A model generated the notes under the pieces. That model made no database searches and had not been told where the DNA came from. It was given only the letters and a program-made list of their open reading frames with translations. Source: Alphaproteobacteria bacterium (GTDB lineage Bacteria; Pseudomonadota; Alphaproteobacteria; Micavibrionales; UBA2020). Taken from it: 22,419 bases of DNA. Location: NCBI GenBank assembly GCA_029266795.1, contig JAQSWE010000014.1, positions 1 to 22,419 of the forward strand, given 5' to 3'. Below are positions 1 through 9,036 of this stretch, in pieces; within the stretch, counting starts at the first letter, position 1, and the number at the start of each line of letters is the position of its first letter. The translations under genes and the position numbers were made by a program.

Positions 1-307
1 GTACCATCGACCCGCCCAGCACGACCAGCGCCGTGCGCCACAGCATCTTGCGCCCCAGCAGCGAAACGCCAAACATGATGGCAAGGGCAGGAAACAGGAA
101 AGCGATATGGCGGTAGACGAAATAAAACGGCTGCAGGTGGATGCGCTCGGCAACCGCGGGCGATGCCGCCGATACCAGCACGATGCCGATCACGACCAGC
201 AGCAACAATGCGCCGACCGTCCAGCGGTCGACCGACCACCACCACCGCCCGACAATCGATTTATCGGTGCGCTGGTAACTGCTGTCGGCCGTGCGGGACT
301 GCATCAT
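1..307 (-). CDS. ftsW: Cell division protein FtsW, N-terminal part (runs off window)
   Basis: About 102 N-terminal residues are present. FtsW is the SEDS-family septal peptidoglycan glycosyltransferase that works with FtsI in the inner membrane. The N-terminus has a basic, tryptophan-rich cytoplasmic stretch (RTDKSIVGRWWWSVDRW), a first membrane helix (GALLLLVVIGIVLVSAASPAVAE begins it), then FYFVYRH and a second hydrophobic segment, an arrangement familiar from alphaproteobacterial FtsW. The start is ATG at 307, with GGAGG six bases upstream; a second ATG follows directly at 304. The first ATG overlaps the murD stop codon (ATGA), so it is translationally coupled to murD. The position after murD is the usual dcw order. 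The rest of the gene lies left of base 1. Confidence 0.9.
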   Translation of the reverse strand, partial: MMQSRTADSSYQRTDKSIVGRWWWSVDRWTVGALLLLVVIGIVLVSAASPAVAERIHLQPFYFVYRHIAFLFPALAIMFGVSLLGRKMLWRTALVVLGGSMV

Positions 308-1719
308 GCGTTTCCTCCGGTTGCGGATTTTTTAGGGGCGGCGGGCAGGGGCTTCAGCGCCTTCACCAATTCGGTGAAGACCTCGCCGCGATGTTCGAAA
401 TTCTTGAACTGGTCCATGCTGGCGCAGGCGGGCGACAGCAGGACGACGGCCTTGTCCTTGGTTTCTTCCTGCGCCATCACATGCGCGGCCTCGACCGCCT
501 TGTCCATCGTGCCGCTGCGGGTGAATGCCGTGCCGCTGCCCTGCAGCCATGCTGCCATTTCTTCCTCGGCCTGACCGATCAGGAAGGCATGGCGGACGTT
601 CGACAAATATTTGCTGCAATCCGCATAGCCGCCCTCTTTCGGCTTGCCGCCCGCAATCCAGTAGATGGGATTGAAGGTGCGCAGCGCCATCGCGGCGGCT
701 TGGTCATTGGTCGCTTTGCTATCGTTGATATACGCAACAGGTCCGATAAAGCGCACGATATTCTGGCGGTGCGCAAGGCCGGGGAAACTTTGCATCCCCT
801 TTACGATCAAATCGGGCGCAACGCCTGCTTCGCGGCAGGCGGCATAGGCCATCGCGGCATTCTGCCAGTTATGCTGCCCCTGCAACGCCTTGCAGGTATT
901 GAGGTCGAGAATTTTATTCTTGCCGTCAAACAGCACGCCTTCCTTCGACGCGAAAACGCCATGGGTCAGCGGGCGCACGACCGATACCGCGATAATGCGG
1001 CGCTGCGCTTTTGCCTTCAGCCGTTCGTACACGCCCGTGCAGCCGTCGTCATCCATGCTGATGATCGCAACACCGGGGCCGCGGAACATGCGCTCCTTAG
1101 CCGCGATATATCCTGCCATGTCGCCATGACGGTCAAGGTGGTCGGGGCTGGTATTGACCAGCAGAGAGATTTGCGGTGCAAAAGTCGTGGCAAGGTCGGT
1201 CTGGTACGACGACATTTCCAGCACATAGATGCCGTCGTCGGGCAGGTCGGGCAGCGTCAGCACCGCCTCGCCGATATTGCCGCCCACGGCGCTCGGCACA
1301 TTCGCTTCTTTCAGGATATGGCCGATCAGTGCGGTCGTCGTCGATTTACCGTTGGTGCCGGTAATGCCGATGGTTTTCGCCTTCGGCTTCGCGCGTGCGA
1401 ATAGTTCGATATCGCCCGTCACTTCGACGCCGGCGGCTTTCGCTTTATGCACGACAGGGTGCGGTTCCGGATGCGTCAGTGGAATGCCGGGCGACAGGCA
1501 GACGAGCGCGATGTCGTTGAAATCGAGATTTGCGGGATCTTTCACCATGGCATTCTTTGCGCCCGCCGCGTCGCGCTGCGCGGGTGTGTCGTCCCAGAGA
1601 ATAGTGTCGATGCCCGCCGCCTTGCACGCCTCGAAAACCGGCATGCCGGATTTTCCCAATCCCACGATCAGGATGGGCTTGCCGTTCAGTTTTTCTTTCA
1701 AGGGGCCAAGGTCGATCAT
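304..1719 (-). CDS. murD: UDP-N-acetylmuramoyl-L-alanine--D-glutamate ligase MurD
   Basis: Cytoplasmic Mur ligase that adds D-glutamate to UDP-MurNAc-L-Ala using ATP. At 471 residues it has the usual family length. An N-terminal Rossmann-like UDP-binding domain begins with ILIVGLGKSGMPVFEA. The ATP-binding loop GITGTNGKSTTTA lies at about residues 118-130. NTSPDHLDRHGD follows, and INDSKATNDQAAAMA marks the conserved central-to-C-terminal motif shared by Mur ligases. The gene starts one base after the mraY stop and overlaps the ftsW start, so it is an internal gene of the dcw operon. It appears intact, and its complete INDSKATN motif is a useful contrast to the damaged equivalent region of murE. 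Confidence 0.97.
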   Translation of the reverse strand: MIDLGPLKEKLNGKPILIVGLGKSGMPVFEACKAAGIDTILWDDTPAQRDAAGAKNAMVKDPANLDFNDIALVCLSPGIPLTHPEPHPVVHKAKAAGVEVTGDIELFARAKPKAKTIGITGTNGKSTTTALIGHILKEANVPSAVGGNIGEAVLTLPDLPDDGIYVLEMSSYQTDLATTFAPQISLLVNTSPDHLDRHGDMAGYIAAKERMFRGPGVAIISMDDDGCTGVYERLKAKAQRRIIAVSVVRPLTHGVFASKEGVLFDGKNKILDLNTCKALQGQHNWQNAAMAYAACREAGVAPDLIVKGMQSFPGLAHRQNIVRFIGPVAYINDSKATNDQAAAMALRTFNPIYWIAGGKPKEGGYADCSKYLSNVRHAFLIGQAEEEMAAWLQGSGTAFTRSGTMDKAVEAAHVMAQEETKDKAVVLLSPACASMDQFKNFEHRGEVFTELVKALKPLPAAPKKSATGGNA

Positions 1720-1720
1720 G

Positions 1721-2803
1721 TTACCTCAACTTCAGCGTCGCAAGGCCGATCAGCGCGAAGATGATCGAGATGATCCAGAAACGGATGACGACTTGCGTCT
1801 CCGGCCAGCCCTGCTTTTCGAAATGGTGGTGGATGGGCGCCATCTTGAACACGCGCTTGCCGCGCGTCTTGAAAGATACGACCTGAATGATGACGGACAG
1901 GGTTTCGATAACAAACAACCCGCCGATAATGCCGAGCACGATTTCATGCTTGGTGATAACCGCCATCGCGCCGAGCGCGCCGCCCATTGCGAGCGAGCCT
2001 GTATCGCCCATGAAAACCATCGCCGGCGGCGCGTTATACCAGAGGAAGCCAAGACCCGCGCCCACCAGCGCACCGCAGAACACGGCCAGCTCGCCGGAAT
2101 CCCGCACATAATGAATTTGCAGGTATTCCGCGAAAACCGCGTTGCCGACAAGGTAGGAAATAATGCCGAAGCTGGCCGCCGTAATCATGATCGGGCCGAT
2201 GGCCAGACCGTCCAAACCATCGGTGAGGTTCACCGCATTCGCGCCGCCCACAATCACGAACAGGCCGAAGGGAATAAAGAACCAGCCGAGGTTGAGTAGC
2301 GTGTCTTTCAGGAACGGAAAGGCAAGGCTGCTGCCCAGATCGCCCGTCGTGAGGTTCATGACCGCCAGCACGGCGACGAGCGCAATCGCGCCCTCCAGCA
2401 GCAGCCGCAATTTTCCGGGTACACCTTTGCTGCCCTTTTTCGTCAGCTTGGCGTAATCGTCAAAGAAACCGATGACGCCAAAGCCGATGAAAACCCATAG
2501 CACAACCCACATATAGGGGTTCTTGATATCGACCCACAGCAGCGTAGAGAGCGTCACGGAAAAAATAATCATGAGGCCGCCCATCGTCGGCGTGCCTTTT
2601 TTCTTCTGGTGCGTTTCCGGCCCGTCGGATCGGATCGGCTGTTCCGCTTTTTTCGATTTCAGCCAGCGGATGAAGGGAGGGCCGATGACGAAGCACAGCA
2701 GCATCGCCGTCATCATCGCGCCGCCGGCGCGGAAGGTGATGTATTTGAACAGGTTGAAAATCTGGTATTCAGCCGCCAGCGGGTAGAGCAGGTTATACAG
2801 CAT
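1721..2803 (-). CDS. mraY: Phospho-N-acetylmuramoyl-pentapeptide transferase MraY
   Basis: Integral inner-membrane enzyme that transfers phospho-MurNAc-pentapeptide from UDP to undecaprenyl phosphate, making lipid I. The 360-residue length is typical. Many hydrophobic segments are visible, consistent with the ten-helix fold of the family. The diagnostic motifs are all present: GVIGFFDDYAKLTKK with the Asp pair, NAVNLTDGLDGLAIGP, and the histidine-rich APIHHHFEKQGWPE near the C-terminus. The start codon lies inside the end of murF, an 11-base overlap, and the stop is one base from the murD start, so translational coupling in the dcw operon is likely. Nothing unusual is seen. Confidence 0.98.
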   Translation of the reverse strand: MLYNLLYPLAAEYQIFNLFKYITFRAGGAMMTAMLLCFVIGPPFIRWLKSKKAEQPIRSDGPETHQKKKGTPTMGGLMIIFSVTLSTLLWVDIKNPYMWVVLWVFIGFGVIGFFDDYAKLTKKGSKGVPGKLRLLLEGAIALVAVLAVMNLTTGDLGSSLAFPFLKDTLLNLGWFFIPFGLFVIVGGANAVNLTDGLDGLAIGPIMITAASFGIISYLVGNAVFAEYLQIHYVRDSGELAVFCGALVGAGLGFLWYNAPPAMVFMGDTGSLAMGGALGAMAVITKHEIVLGIIGGLFVIETLSVIIQVVSFKTRGKRVFKMAPIHHHFEKQGWPETQVVIRFWIISIIFALIGLATLKLR

Positions 2804-4232
2804 TGCGTTGTTCCTTCGTCCTGTCGCGCGCCACTTGCAGCTCGTGCACGATATATCCCATCTTGCTGCCCGCCGATCCCTTGACCAGCAGCACGTCGCC
2901 CGGCTTCACGGCCTCGACGACCAGTGCGGCCAGCGCGCGGCTGTCATTCGCATGGCCGCCGCGCCACGGCTCCGGCAGCGCCTGATAAAGCGCGTCCATC
3001 TGCGGGCCGCAGCAGTAGAGCAAATCGATTTTCGCGCGCAACAGCGGGTTCGCCAGATCGGCATGGAGGCGCGGGCCGTCTTGTCCTAGTTCCAGCATGT
3101 CGCCCAGCACCGCGATGCGGCGGCCGCCTTCGGCCGGCACCGCCATTTCAAACACGCGGAACGCCGCCGCCATCGATGCGGGGTTGGCGTTATAGCTTTC
3201 GTCGATGATGGTGAGCGGCGCTTGTCCTTCTGCGATATTCAGCGAAATGCGGTTGCCGCGCCCTTCGGTCGCTTCCGCATTTTTCAGCGCGTCGGCGGCC
3301 TTTTGCAAATTACCGCCCGCCGCCTTGATGATCGTCATCGCGCCGAGCGAGTTCATCACGATATGCTTGCCGGGAATGCCCAGTTTATATTTCACGCGCT
3401 CGCCCAGAATATCGGCGGTCACGCGGCTGCTATCGGCATGCAGCGCGCAATCGACAAGGCGCGACTGCGCCTCTTCGTCTTCTTCGCCAAATCCGTAAAT
3501 CTTGCGCAAACCCTGCTTTTCGGCAGCGGTCTTCAGGCGTTTGAAATGCGGATTGTCGGCGGGTAGCACGGCGATGCCGTCGTCCAGCATGCCGGTGAAA
3601 ATTTCGGCTTTCGCATCTGCAATCGCTTCGACGGTCTTGAAATGCTCGATATGCGCGGGCTCGATCGTGGTGATCAGCACGAATTGCGGCTTGACCCATG
3701 ACGACAGCACCGTCATCTCGCCCGCATGGTTCATGCCCATCTCGAACACGGCGTATTGCGCGGTGAGCGGCAGGTTGGCGAGCGACAGCGGTACGCCCCA
3801 ATGATTGTTGAAGCTTTTCTTGCTCGCATGCGTCTCGCCCAGCGTGCTGAACAAGACATACAGGATTTCTTTCGTGCCGGTCTTTCCCGCCGAGCCCGTC
3901 ACGCCGACGATCACGGCCTTCGACCTTGCGCGCGCGGCGATGCCCAGGTTTTCGAGCGCCTTGGTCGTATCGGTCACGCGCAGCAGCGGCCAGCTGGGGT
4001 CTTTCGGCTGAAATGATTCGTCGACCACCGCGGCGGAGGCACCTGCCTTGAATGCGGCTTCGACATAATTGTGACCGTCGAGCGCATCGCCCTTCAGCGC
4101 GAGGAACAGCTCGCCTTTTTTCAGCGTGCGCGTGTCAATCGATACGCCTGTCGCCTCGAAAGCGGCTGTCGCCTTGCCGTTTGTCGCGGATGCTGCGTCG
4201 GTCGATGTCCACAAAACCGGTTTATCTGTCAT
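2793..4232 (-). CDS. murF: UDP-N-acetylmuramoyl-tripeptide--D-alanyl-D-alanine ligase MurF
   Basis: Cytoplasmic ligase that adds D-Ala-D-Ala to the UDP-MurNAc-tripeptide, completing the pentapeptide precursor used by MraY. The 479 residues match the family length. The ATP-binding loop GVTGSAGKTGTKE is at about residues 110-122. FNNHWGVPLSLA and FEMGMNHAGEM follow, and DESYNANPASMAAA is the conserved Mur-ligase motif before the C-terminal domain. Its ATG overlaps the stop of the downstream fragment of murE by four bases (ATGA), and its end overlaps mraY by 11 bases. The reading frame is intact throughout. Confidence 0.97.
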   Translation of the reverse strand: MTDKPVLWTSTDAASATNGKATAAFEATGVSIDTRTLKKGELFLALKGDALDGHNYVEAAFKAGASAAVVDESFQPKDPSWPLLRVTDTTKALENLGIAARARSKAVIVGVTGSAGKTGTKEILYVLFSTLGETHASKKSFNNHWGVPLSLANLPLTAQYAVFEMGMNHAGEMTVLSSWVKPQFVLITTIEPAHIEHFKTVEAIADAKAEIFTGMLDDGIAVLPADNPHFKRLKTAAEKQGLRKIYGFGEEDEEAQSRLVDCALHADSSRVTADILGERVKYKLGIPGKHIVMNSLGAMTIIKAAGGNLQKAADALKNAEATEGRGNRISLNIAEGQAPLTIIDESYNANPASMAAAFRVFEMAVPAEGGRRIAVLGDMLELGQDGPRLHADLANPLLRAKIDLLYCCGPQMDALYQALPEPWRGGHANDSRALAALVVEAVKPGDVLLVKGSAGSKMGYIVHELQVARDRTKEQRNAV

Positions 4233-5651
4233 TTCGTCACTTCCAATACGGCATTCTTTGCTTCGGTCACATCGTCAAAGGGCAGGATTTCCTTGCCCAC
4301 GATCTGGCCCTGTTCATGGCCCTTGCCCGCAATCACCAGCACGTCGCCGGGCGACAGTTTGGCAACGGCGGCGCGGATCGCGTCGCGGCGTCCGGCCATT
4401 TCGGTCACTTTCAATTTATCGGGGCAGCCCTTCATGATATCGGCGCGCACGGCGGTGGCGTCTTCGGTGCGCGGGTTGTCATCCGTCACGATCACGCGGT
4501 CGGCCAGACGCATGGCAATCTCGCCCATCATCGGTCTTTTGCCTTTATCGCGGTCGCCGCCGCAGCCGAATACGACATGCAGTTTATTCTGCGTATGCGG
4601 GCGTAGGGCGTTTAGCATTCGCGTATTCCAGCCGTCCGCGCACGCTCTGCAATTTTTCCAGCGCATAAACCGCGCGCATCTGCATCCCACGGTCATCCGG
4701 ATCTTCCGCAATCACAAGGCCAAGCGCGCAGAGGGCGTTCGCCGCCTGAAAATCGCCGACCAAGGGAAGTTCCAACTCGTACCGCTCGCCGAACAACTGC
4801 AATTCCATGAACTGCCCGCCCGGCAGCGGCTTGCGGCGCACAAGGCGGATGTCGGTGGCATTCGCGCCGAAATCTATCACGCGCAAGCCACGCTTTTCGC
4901 AAACGGCCCGCACCTTGCCGGCGTAGTCGCTGTCGGCATTGATGACGGCGATACCGTCGCTTGCGATCATTTCGCTGAACAACCGCGCCTTGGACTCGAA
5001 ATATTTTTCCATGGTGCCGTGGTAATCCAGATGGTCGCGCGTCAGGTTCGTAAAACCGGCGGCGGAAATCTTCAATCCATCGAGGCGGTATTGATCCATG
5101 CCCTGGCTTGAGGCTTCAATCGCCAGATGCGTCACGCCCGCCGCCTCCAGCTCCGCAATTTCGGAATGGAGCGTCACAGGGTCGGGCGTTGTCAATGATC
5201 CCGCGCGGTTGATGCCGGGCGCTATGATGCCGATGGTACCCAGCGATGCGGCGGCATGGTCCATCGACTGCCAGATCTGGCGGCAGAAATTGACGGTCGA
5301 GCTTTTGCCGTTGGTGCCGGTGACGGCCACGACGGTCTCCATCTGGCGGCCAAAATATGTCGCGGCCATATGGGCAAATCTCTGGCGCGGGTTGGTGTCG
5401 GTCACGACGACGGCGGATAGCCCGACGGCGGATAAACCTTCCGGCGCAAGGATTGCCGTCGCCCCACGCGCAATCGCATCGGCGATGAAATCGCGCCCGT
5501 CCACCTTGTTGCCGGGGAATGCGGCGAACAGGTATCCTGCGCGCACTTCGCGGCTGTCGGCGGTCAGGCCGGTTATTTCTATTTCGGCGGCACGCGCGCG
5601 GTTGCTGACCGTCACGCCGTCCGCATCACCGATCAGTTCCAGCAGACGCAC
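4229..5651 (-). pseudogene. murE: MurE ligase, disrupted by an internal deletion and frame change
   Basis: MurE adds meso-diaminopimelate to UDP-MurNAc-L-Ala-D-Glu. The first frame (5651 to 4584, GTG start, 355 codons) has the N-terminal domain TADSREVRAGYLFAAFPG and the ATP loop VTGTNGKSSTVNF at about residues 111-123. It runs normally to SVRGRLEYA (about residue 344, base 4620), then ends in eleven unrelated residues. The C-terminal domain continues in another frame, from about 4618 to 4229: LNALRPHTQNKLHVVFGCGG, DNPRTED (the m-DAP signature) and GKGHEQ. Missing between them is the conserved DYAHTPDALE segment, about 25 codons; the total span is 1423 bases, one more than a multiple of three. 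GTG at 5651 lies within the end of ftsI (26-base overlap), preceded by AAGGGAG. Either the gene is truly damaged, or this is an assembly or sequencing error, which is more likely because MurE is normally essential. Confidence 0.85.
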
Positions 5652-7356
5652 TCTTCGCTCCCTTAATATACGGTGACATTTCGTTCATGATCTCGGCCGA
5701 GGTGTCGAGCGACGGCGGAATTTGGTAAAGCGGCGCCATCTGTTCCACGACGCGGCCTACGACGGGCGCGCCGGTCCAGCCGCCGGTTGCGTAGCCAAAG
5801 GTATCCGGCGCGGGCTTGGGCTCGTCCAGTATCGCCAGCACCGCATAGCGCGGCTCCCCCATCGGGAAGACGCCGATGAAGGACGACATCAGCGATTTGC
5901 TGTCATAGCGGCCGTTCTTGTTCTTCTCCGCCGTGCCGGTCTTGCCGCCCACGTTATAGCCTTCAACAGCAGCCTTGCTGCCCGTGCCTTCGGCGACAGT
6001 CAGCTCCAGCAGCTGGCGGATTTTCAGCGATGTCTGCGGCGATACCACGCGGTCGCCGACGGGCGACTGCGGCAGCAGCGATTTGTTTTCTTTCTTCAGC
6101 AGCTGCGGCGTCACCATCACGCCGCCATTCACGAGCGCAGCGGTCGCGCGCACGAGATGCAGGGGCGATACCGCGATGCCATGCCCGAAAGACGCGGTCA
6201 GCGTGCTGATTTCACGCCACGGATTGGGGTAAAGCGGGAAGCCGCGCTCCGGAATATCGACCGGCACTTGCGCAAAGAAACCCATGCGTTTGTAGAAATT
6301 CTTCAGCCCGTCCGGCCCCATCGTCTGCGCCATGCGCGCGGTGCCGATGTTGGAAGAATGGATGAAAATCTCCGGCACGGTCTGGATGCGGTGCAGCGCG
6401 TGGTAATCGCTGATCGTGAAGCGGCCCACCTTGATCGGCTGCGTCGTATCAAACGTCGTGCCGAAGCTTACCTGACCGCTATCGAGCGCCGCTGCCGTCG
6501 AGAACAATTTGAAGGTTGAGCCCATTTCAAACACGCCAAGGCTTGCACGGTTGAACTTGCCATCGTCGGAAGCGGCAGACGGGTGATGCGGGTCGAAATC
6601 GGGCAGCGAAACCATGGCGATGATCTCGCCGGTGTTCACGTCCATCACAACACCGACCGCTGCCTTGGCGCGGAATTTCTCCATCGACGCGGTCAGTTCG
6701 CGGTGCAGGATATGCTGCACGCGCAGATCAATGGTGAGCGCAACGGGCTTGTCGCCCTTTTCCAGTTGCGCGTTGCCGAGTTTTTCGATTCCCGCAATGC
6801 CGCGCCCGTCAACATCGGTATATCCCGTGATATGTGCGGCAAGATCGCCCGCCGGATAAATGCGGCGGTCTTCATCCTGAAAGCCGAGGCCGGGATGGCC
6901 GAGCGCATTGATCGCATATTGCTGGCGCGGCGTGATGTTGCGCTGGATCCAGACGAATTTGCGGCCCGAGGACAGCTTTTTCAGCAGGTCGGATTCTTTT
7001 TGCTCGGTCAGGATTTTCGCAAGCTCAGATGCCACCTGTTTCGGATCATCGATCAGCGCGTTATTGGCGAAGACCGACGGCATGGCAAGTGATGTCGCCA
7101 TCAATTCACCGTTGCGGTCGACGATGGTGCCGCGCAGCGGTTTCGTCAGCGGCTTCACGCCTTCGCCGCCCATGGATGCGGATTCCTGTGCGGGGCGGTC
7201 GCGCAGCAAAGTCAGGTCGGTCAGCCGCAGCGAGATCGCAAGATAGCCGAGCACGAAGACGGAGGCTACAAGCACAAGTCGCGTTTTCGCAAGGCCGAGC
7301 GTGGTGGAGCGCTCCCCCGGAATATTCATTTTATCGCGTTGAAAAATGCCCGACAT
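5626..7356 (-). CDS. ftsI: Septal peptidoglycan transpeptidase FtsI (PBP3)
   Basis: Class B penicillin-binding protein that cross-links septal peptidoglycan together with FtsW. It is 576 residues long, as expected. A short cytoplasmic tail is followed by one membrane anchor at about residues 26-45 (LVLVASVFVLGYLAISLRL). The dimerisation domain contains RGTIVDRNGELMATS. In the transpeptidase domain all three penicillin-binding motifs are present: the serine motif STFK at about 280-283, SSN at 334-336 and KTGT at 472-475. The gene starts just after the ftsL stop and ends 26 bases inside murE. No defect is visible. Confidence 0.97.
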   Translation of the reverse strand: MSGIFQRDKMNIPGERSTTLGLAKTRLVLVASVFVLGYLAISLRLTDLTLLRDRPAQESASMGGEGVKPLTKPLRGTIVDRNGELMATSLAMPSVFANNALIDDPKQVASELAKILTEQKESDLLKKLSSGRKFVWIQRNITPRQQYAINALGHPGLGFQDEDRRIYPAGDLAAHITGYTDVDGRGIAGIEKLGNAQLEKGDKPVALTIDLRVQHILHRELTASMEKFRAKAAVGVVMDVNTGEIIAMVSLPDFDPHHPSAASDDGKFNRASLGVFEMGSTFKLFSTAAALDSGQVSFGTTFDTTQPIKVGRFTISDYHALHRIQTVPEIFIHSSNIGTARMAQTMGPDGLKNFYKRMGFFAQVPVDIPERGFPLYPNPWREISTLTASFGHGIAVSPLHLVRATAALVNGGVMVTPQLLKKENKSLLPQSPVGDRVVSPQTSLKIRQLLELTVAEGTGSKAAVEGYNVGGKTGTAEKNKNGRYDSKSLMSSFIGVFPMGEPRYAVLAILDEPKPAPDTFGYATGGWTGAPVVGRVVEQMAPLYQIPPSLDTSAEIMNEMSPYIKGAKSASAGTDR

Positions 7357-7358
7357 GG

Positions 7359-8015
7359 TTACTGCACCCCCAGGCTTTTCATGAGATCGTTAAAGCCGCG
7401 GTTCCGTTGCGGCGGCGGTGTATATTGCGCGGGCGGCGGATTTTTTCGGGGCGGCGGCGCGCTCCAGACGACAGCGGGTTTGCGCGCGGCAGGAGGGGGC
7501 GGTGCTTTCCAGACGAGGGATTGCTGCGGCTTACCCTTCACGACGGGCGGCTTCACGGCGGCGGTTGCCGGTTTTGGCGGCGCGGGTTTCAGCAGCGGGG
7601 CGGCAGGGGCCGCCGGTGCAGCGGCGATGGCGGGCGTTTCTTCCTGCGGCGCTTCCACGACGGGAACGTCAGCCGCGACTTCGGGCAATGCAGCGGGTGC
7701 TTCGGGATCGATCACGGGTCCGGTCGATGCGACTGCGTTTACAGGCCGCTGTTCAAGATCTGAAACCTTGGTGAACTGCTTGCCCTTCAAGGGCGCGAGC
7801 TGGAGGTATTGTTTCGAGAGTTTTTCAAGACGGTCGGGCTGGTTCAGGTAGCTCCATTCCGCCTGCAGCACGCGCAAATGTTCGTCTTCCTTGCGCGCGG
7901 CGTTTTCGATGCCCGCCAGTTGCGCGCGGCCATCGGTCACGCGCTGGCTGGTCTGGAACAGCATCCCGCCGCAGATCACCGCCAGTACAAGCCAGAGCAT
8001 CGCCGTTTTACGCAT
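7359..8015 (-). CDS. ftsL: Cell division protein FtsL with a long Pro/Ala-rich tail
   Basis: Small bitopic divisome protein that bridges FtsQ/FtsB and FtsW/FtsI. Starting at ATG 8015 (GGAGG six bases upstream) gives 218 residues; this start overlaps the end of rsmH by eight bases. A membrane helix covers about residues 5-20 (AMLWLVLAVICGGMLF). A coiled-coil-like stretch follows to about residue 75 (IENAARKEDEHLRVLQAEWS, then LNQPDRLEKLSKQYLQL), typical of FtsL. Residues from about 95 on are a low-complexity Pro/Ala/Lys-rich extension (for example APAAPAAPLLKPAPPKPA), which makes the protein about twice the usual length. The FtsL call rests on its position between rsmH and ftsI, its topology and the coiled-coil; FtsL is poorly conserved in sequence. 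Confidence 0.88.
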   Translation of the reverse strand: MRKTAMLWLVLAVICGGMLFQTSQRVTDGRAQLAGIENAARKEDEHLRVLQAEWSYLNQPDRLEKLSKQYLQLAPLKGKQFTKVSDLEQRPVNAVASTGPVIDPEAPAALPEVAADVPVVEAPQEETPAIAAAPAAPAAPLLKPAPPKPATAAVKPPVVKGKPQQSLVWKAPPPPAARKPAVVWSAPPPRKNPPPAQYTPPPQRNRGFNDLMKSLGVQ

Positions 8016-9036
8016 GCAGTGCCTCCATGACGGGTGCCGCCGTGCGGATGCCGTAGCGCAGCCGGGCGGAACGTGAGCGGGGATTGGCAAGAATTTCATC
8101 AGCTTGGGGCGACAATCCGTTATTCACTTCGACCGTGAAACTCGCCTTGCGGGTGTCTTCCTTAATCGGCAGGTGGCGCGACACGTTGGATGTGCGGCCG
8201 GTTTTCTCTTTGAGAAAATGCTTCACGCGCCAGTCTTCCAGCGAATGGAACGACACGACGACCAAGCGCCCGTCGGTGTTCAGAATCTGTTCCGCCGATT
8301 CCAGTGCGCGTTCCAGTTCGCCCAGCTCGTCATTCACGAAAATGCGCAAGGCCTGAAAGGTGCGCGTCGCGGTGTCGATCTTCAGGCCGCCATGCATCGG
8401 CAGCACGCTGTGCACGACATTGACCAGCGCTTTCGTCGTCAGGATGGGGCGCGAGGCCACGATTTTTTTCGCAATCGCGCGCGATGCGCGTTCTTCGCCG
8501 TAGGTGTAGAGGATATCCGCGATTTCTTTTTCCGGCGCGCGGTTCACCACATCGGCGGCCGATGTGCCGTCGAGGCTCATGCGCATATCGAGCGGGCCGT
8601 CATGCATGAAGGAAAACCCGCGCTCCGGCGTCGAGAGCTGCAACGACGATACGCCGAGGTCGAGCACGAGGCCGTCGATCTTGCCGACGCCGTGTTCCGC
8701 CAGCAATTCGGTGACATCGCCGAAACAGCCCTGCACGGGGATCAGGCGGCCATCGAATTCTTTTGCCATCTCGTCGGCGCGGGTGATGGCTTCAGGATCG
8801 CGGTCGATCGCATAGACTTTGCAGTTTGCGGATTTCAGGATTTCGCGCGTATAGCCGCCCGCGCCGAAGGTGCCGTCGACATAGACGCCGCCGTCGCGCG
8901 GCGCCAGCGTTTGCAGAACTTCGCGCAGCATCACCGGGATGTGCCCGCTTGTTCCCGTCGCGGAAACAATGTCGCTAAAATCGGCCAAGGCCTGTGCAAC
9001 CCCAAAAACATCGGCGCGGCTTTCCGCCACTGCCAT
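8008..9036 (-). CDS. rsmH: 16S rRNA (cytosine(1402)-N(4))-methyltransferase RsmH (MraW)
   Basis: S-adenosylmethionine-dependent methyltransferase that N4-methylates C1402 of 16S rRNA in the decoding region. The diagnostic motifs are HIPVMLREVL, the SAM-binding VYVDGTFGAGGYTREIL at about residues 51-67, LDLGVSSLQLSTPERGFSF, VVSFHSLEDWRVKHFLKE and the C-terminal NPRSRSARLR. It is 342 residues long, slightly longer than usual because about 30 residues precede the conserved HIPVML. No strong ribosome binding site precedes ATG 9036, and a start at GTG codon 3 or TTG codon 17 is possible. It is the first gene of the dcw operon here, with a promoter about 75-100 bases upstream and no mraZ in front of it. 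Confidence 0.96.
   Translation of the reverse strand: MAVAESRADVFGVAQALADFSDIVSATGTSGHIPVMLREVLQTLAPRDGGVYVDGTFGAGGYTREILKSANCKVYAIDRDPEAITRADEMAKEFDGRLIPVQGCFGDVTELLAEHGVGKIDGLVLDLGVSSLQLSTPERGFSFMHDGPLDMRMSLDGTSAADVVNRAPEKEIADILYTYGEERASRAIAKKIVASRPILTTKALVNVVHSVLPMHGGLKIDTATRTFQALRIFVNDELGELERALESAEQILNTDGRLVVVSFHSLEDWRVKHFLKEKTGRTSNVSRHLPIKEDTRKASFTVEVNNGLSPQADEILANPRSRSARLRYGIRTAAPVMEALHA

Noticed and set aside
163..1404. Long plus-strand open frame opposite murD
   Set aside because: It is a shadow of murD, which has all family motifs; the plus-strand translation is rich in Arg, His and Ala with no recognisable domain. Similar long frames opposite mraY, murF, rsmH and the J-domain gene were dismissed for the same reason.
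4584..4640. Programmed ribosomal frameshift in murE
   Set aside because: No slippery sequence stands out, and a frameshift alone would not restore the roughly 25 missing codons of the conserved DYAHTPDALE region.
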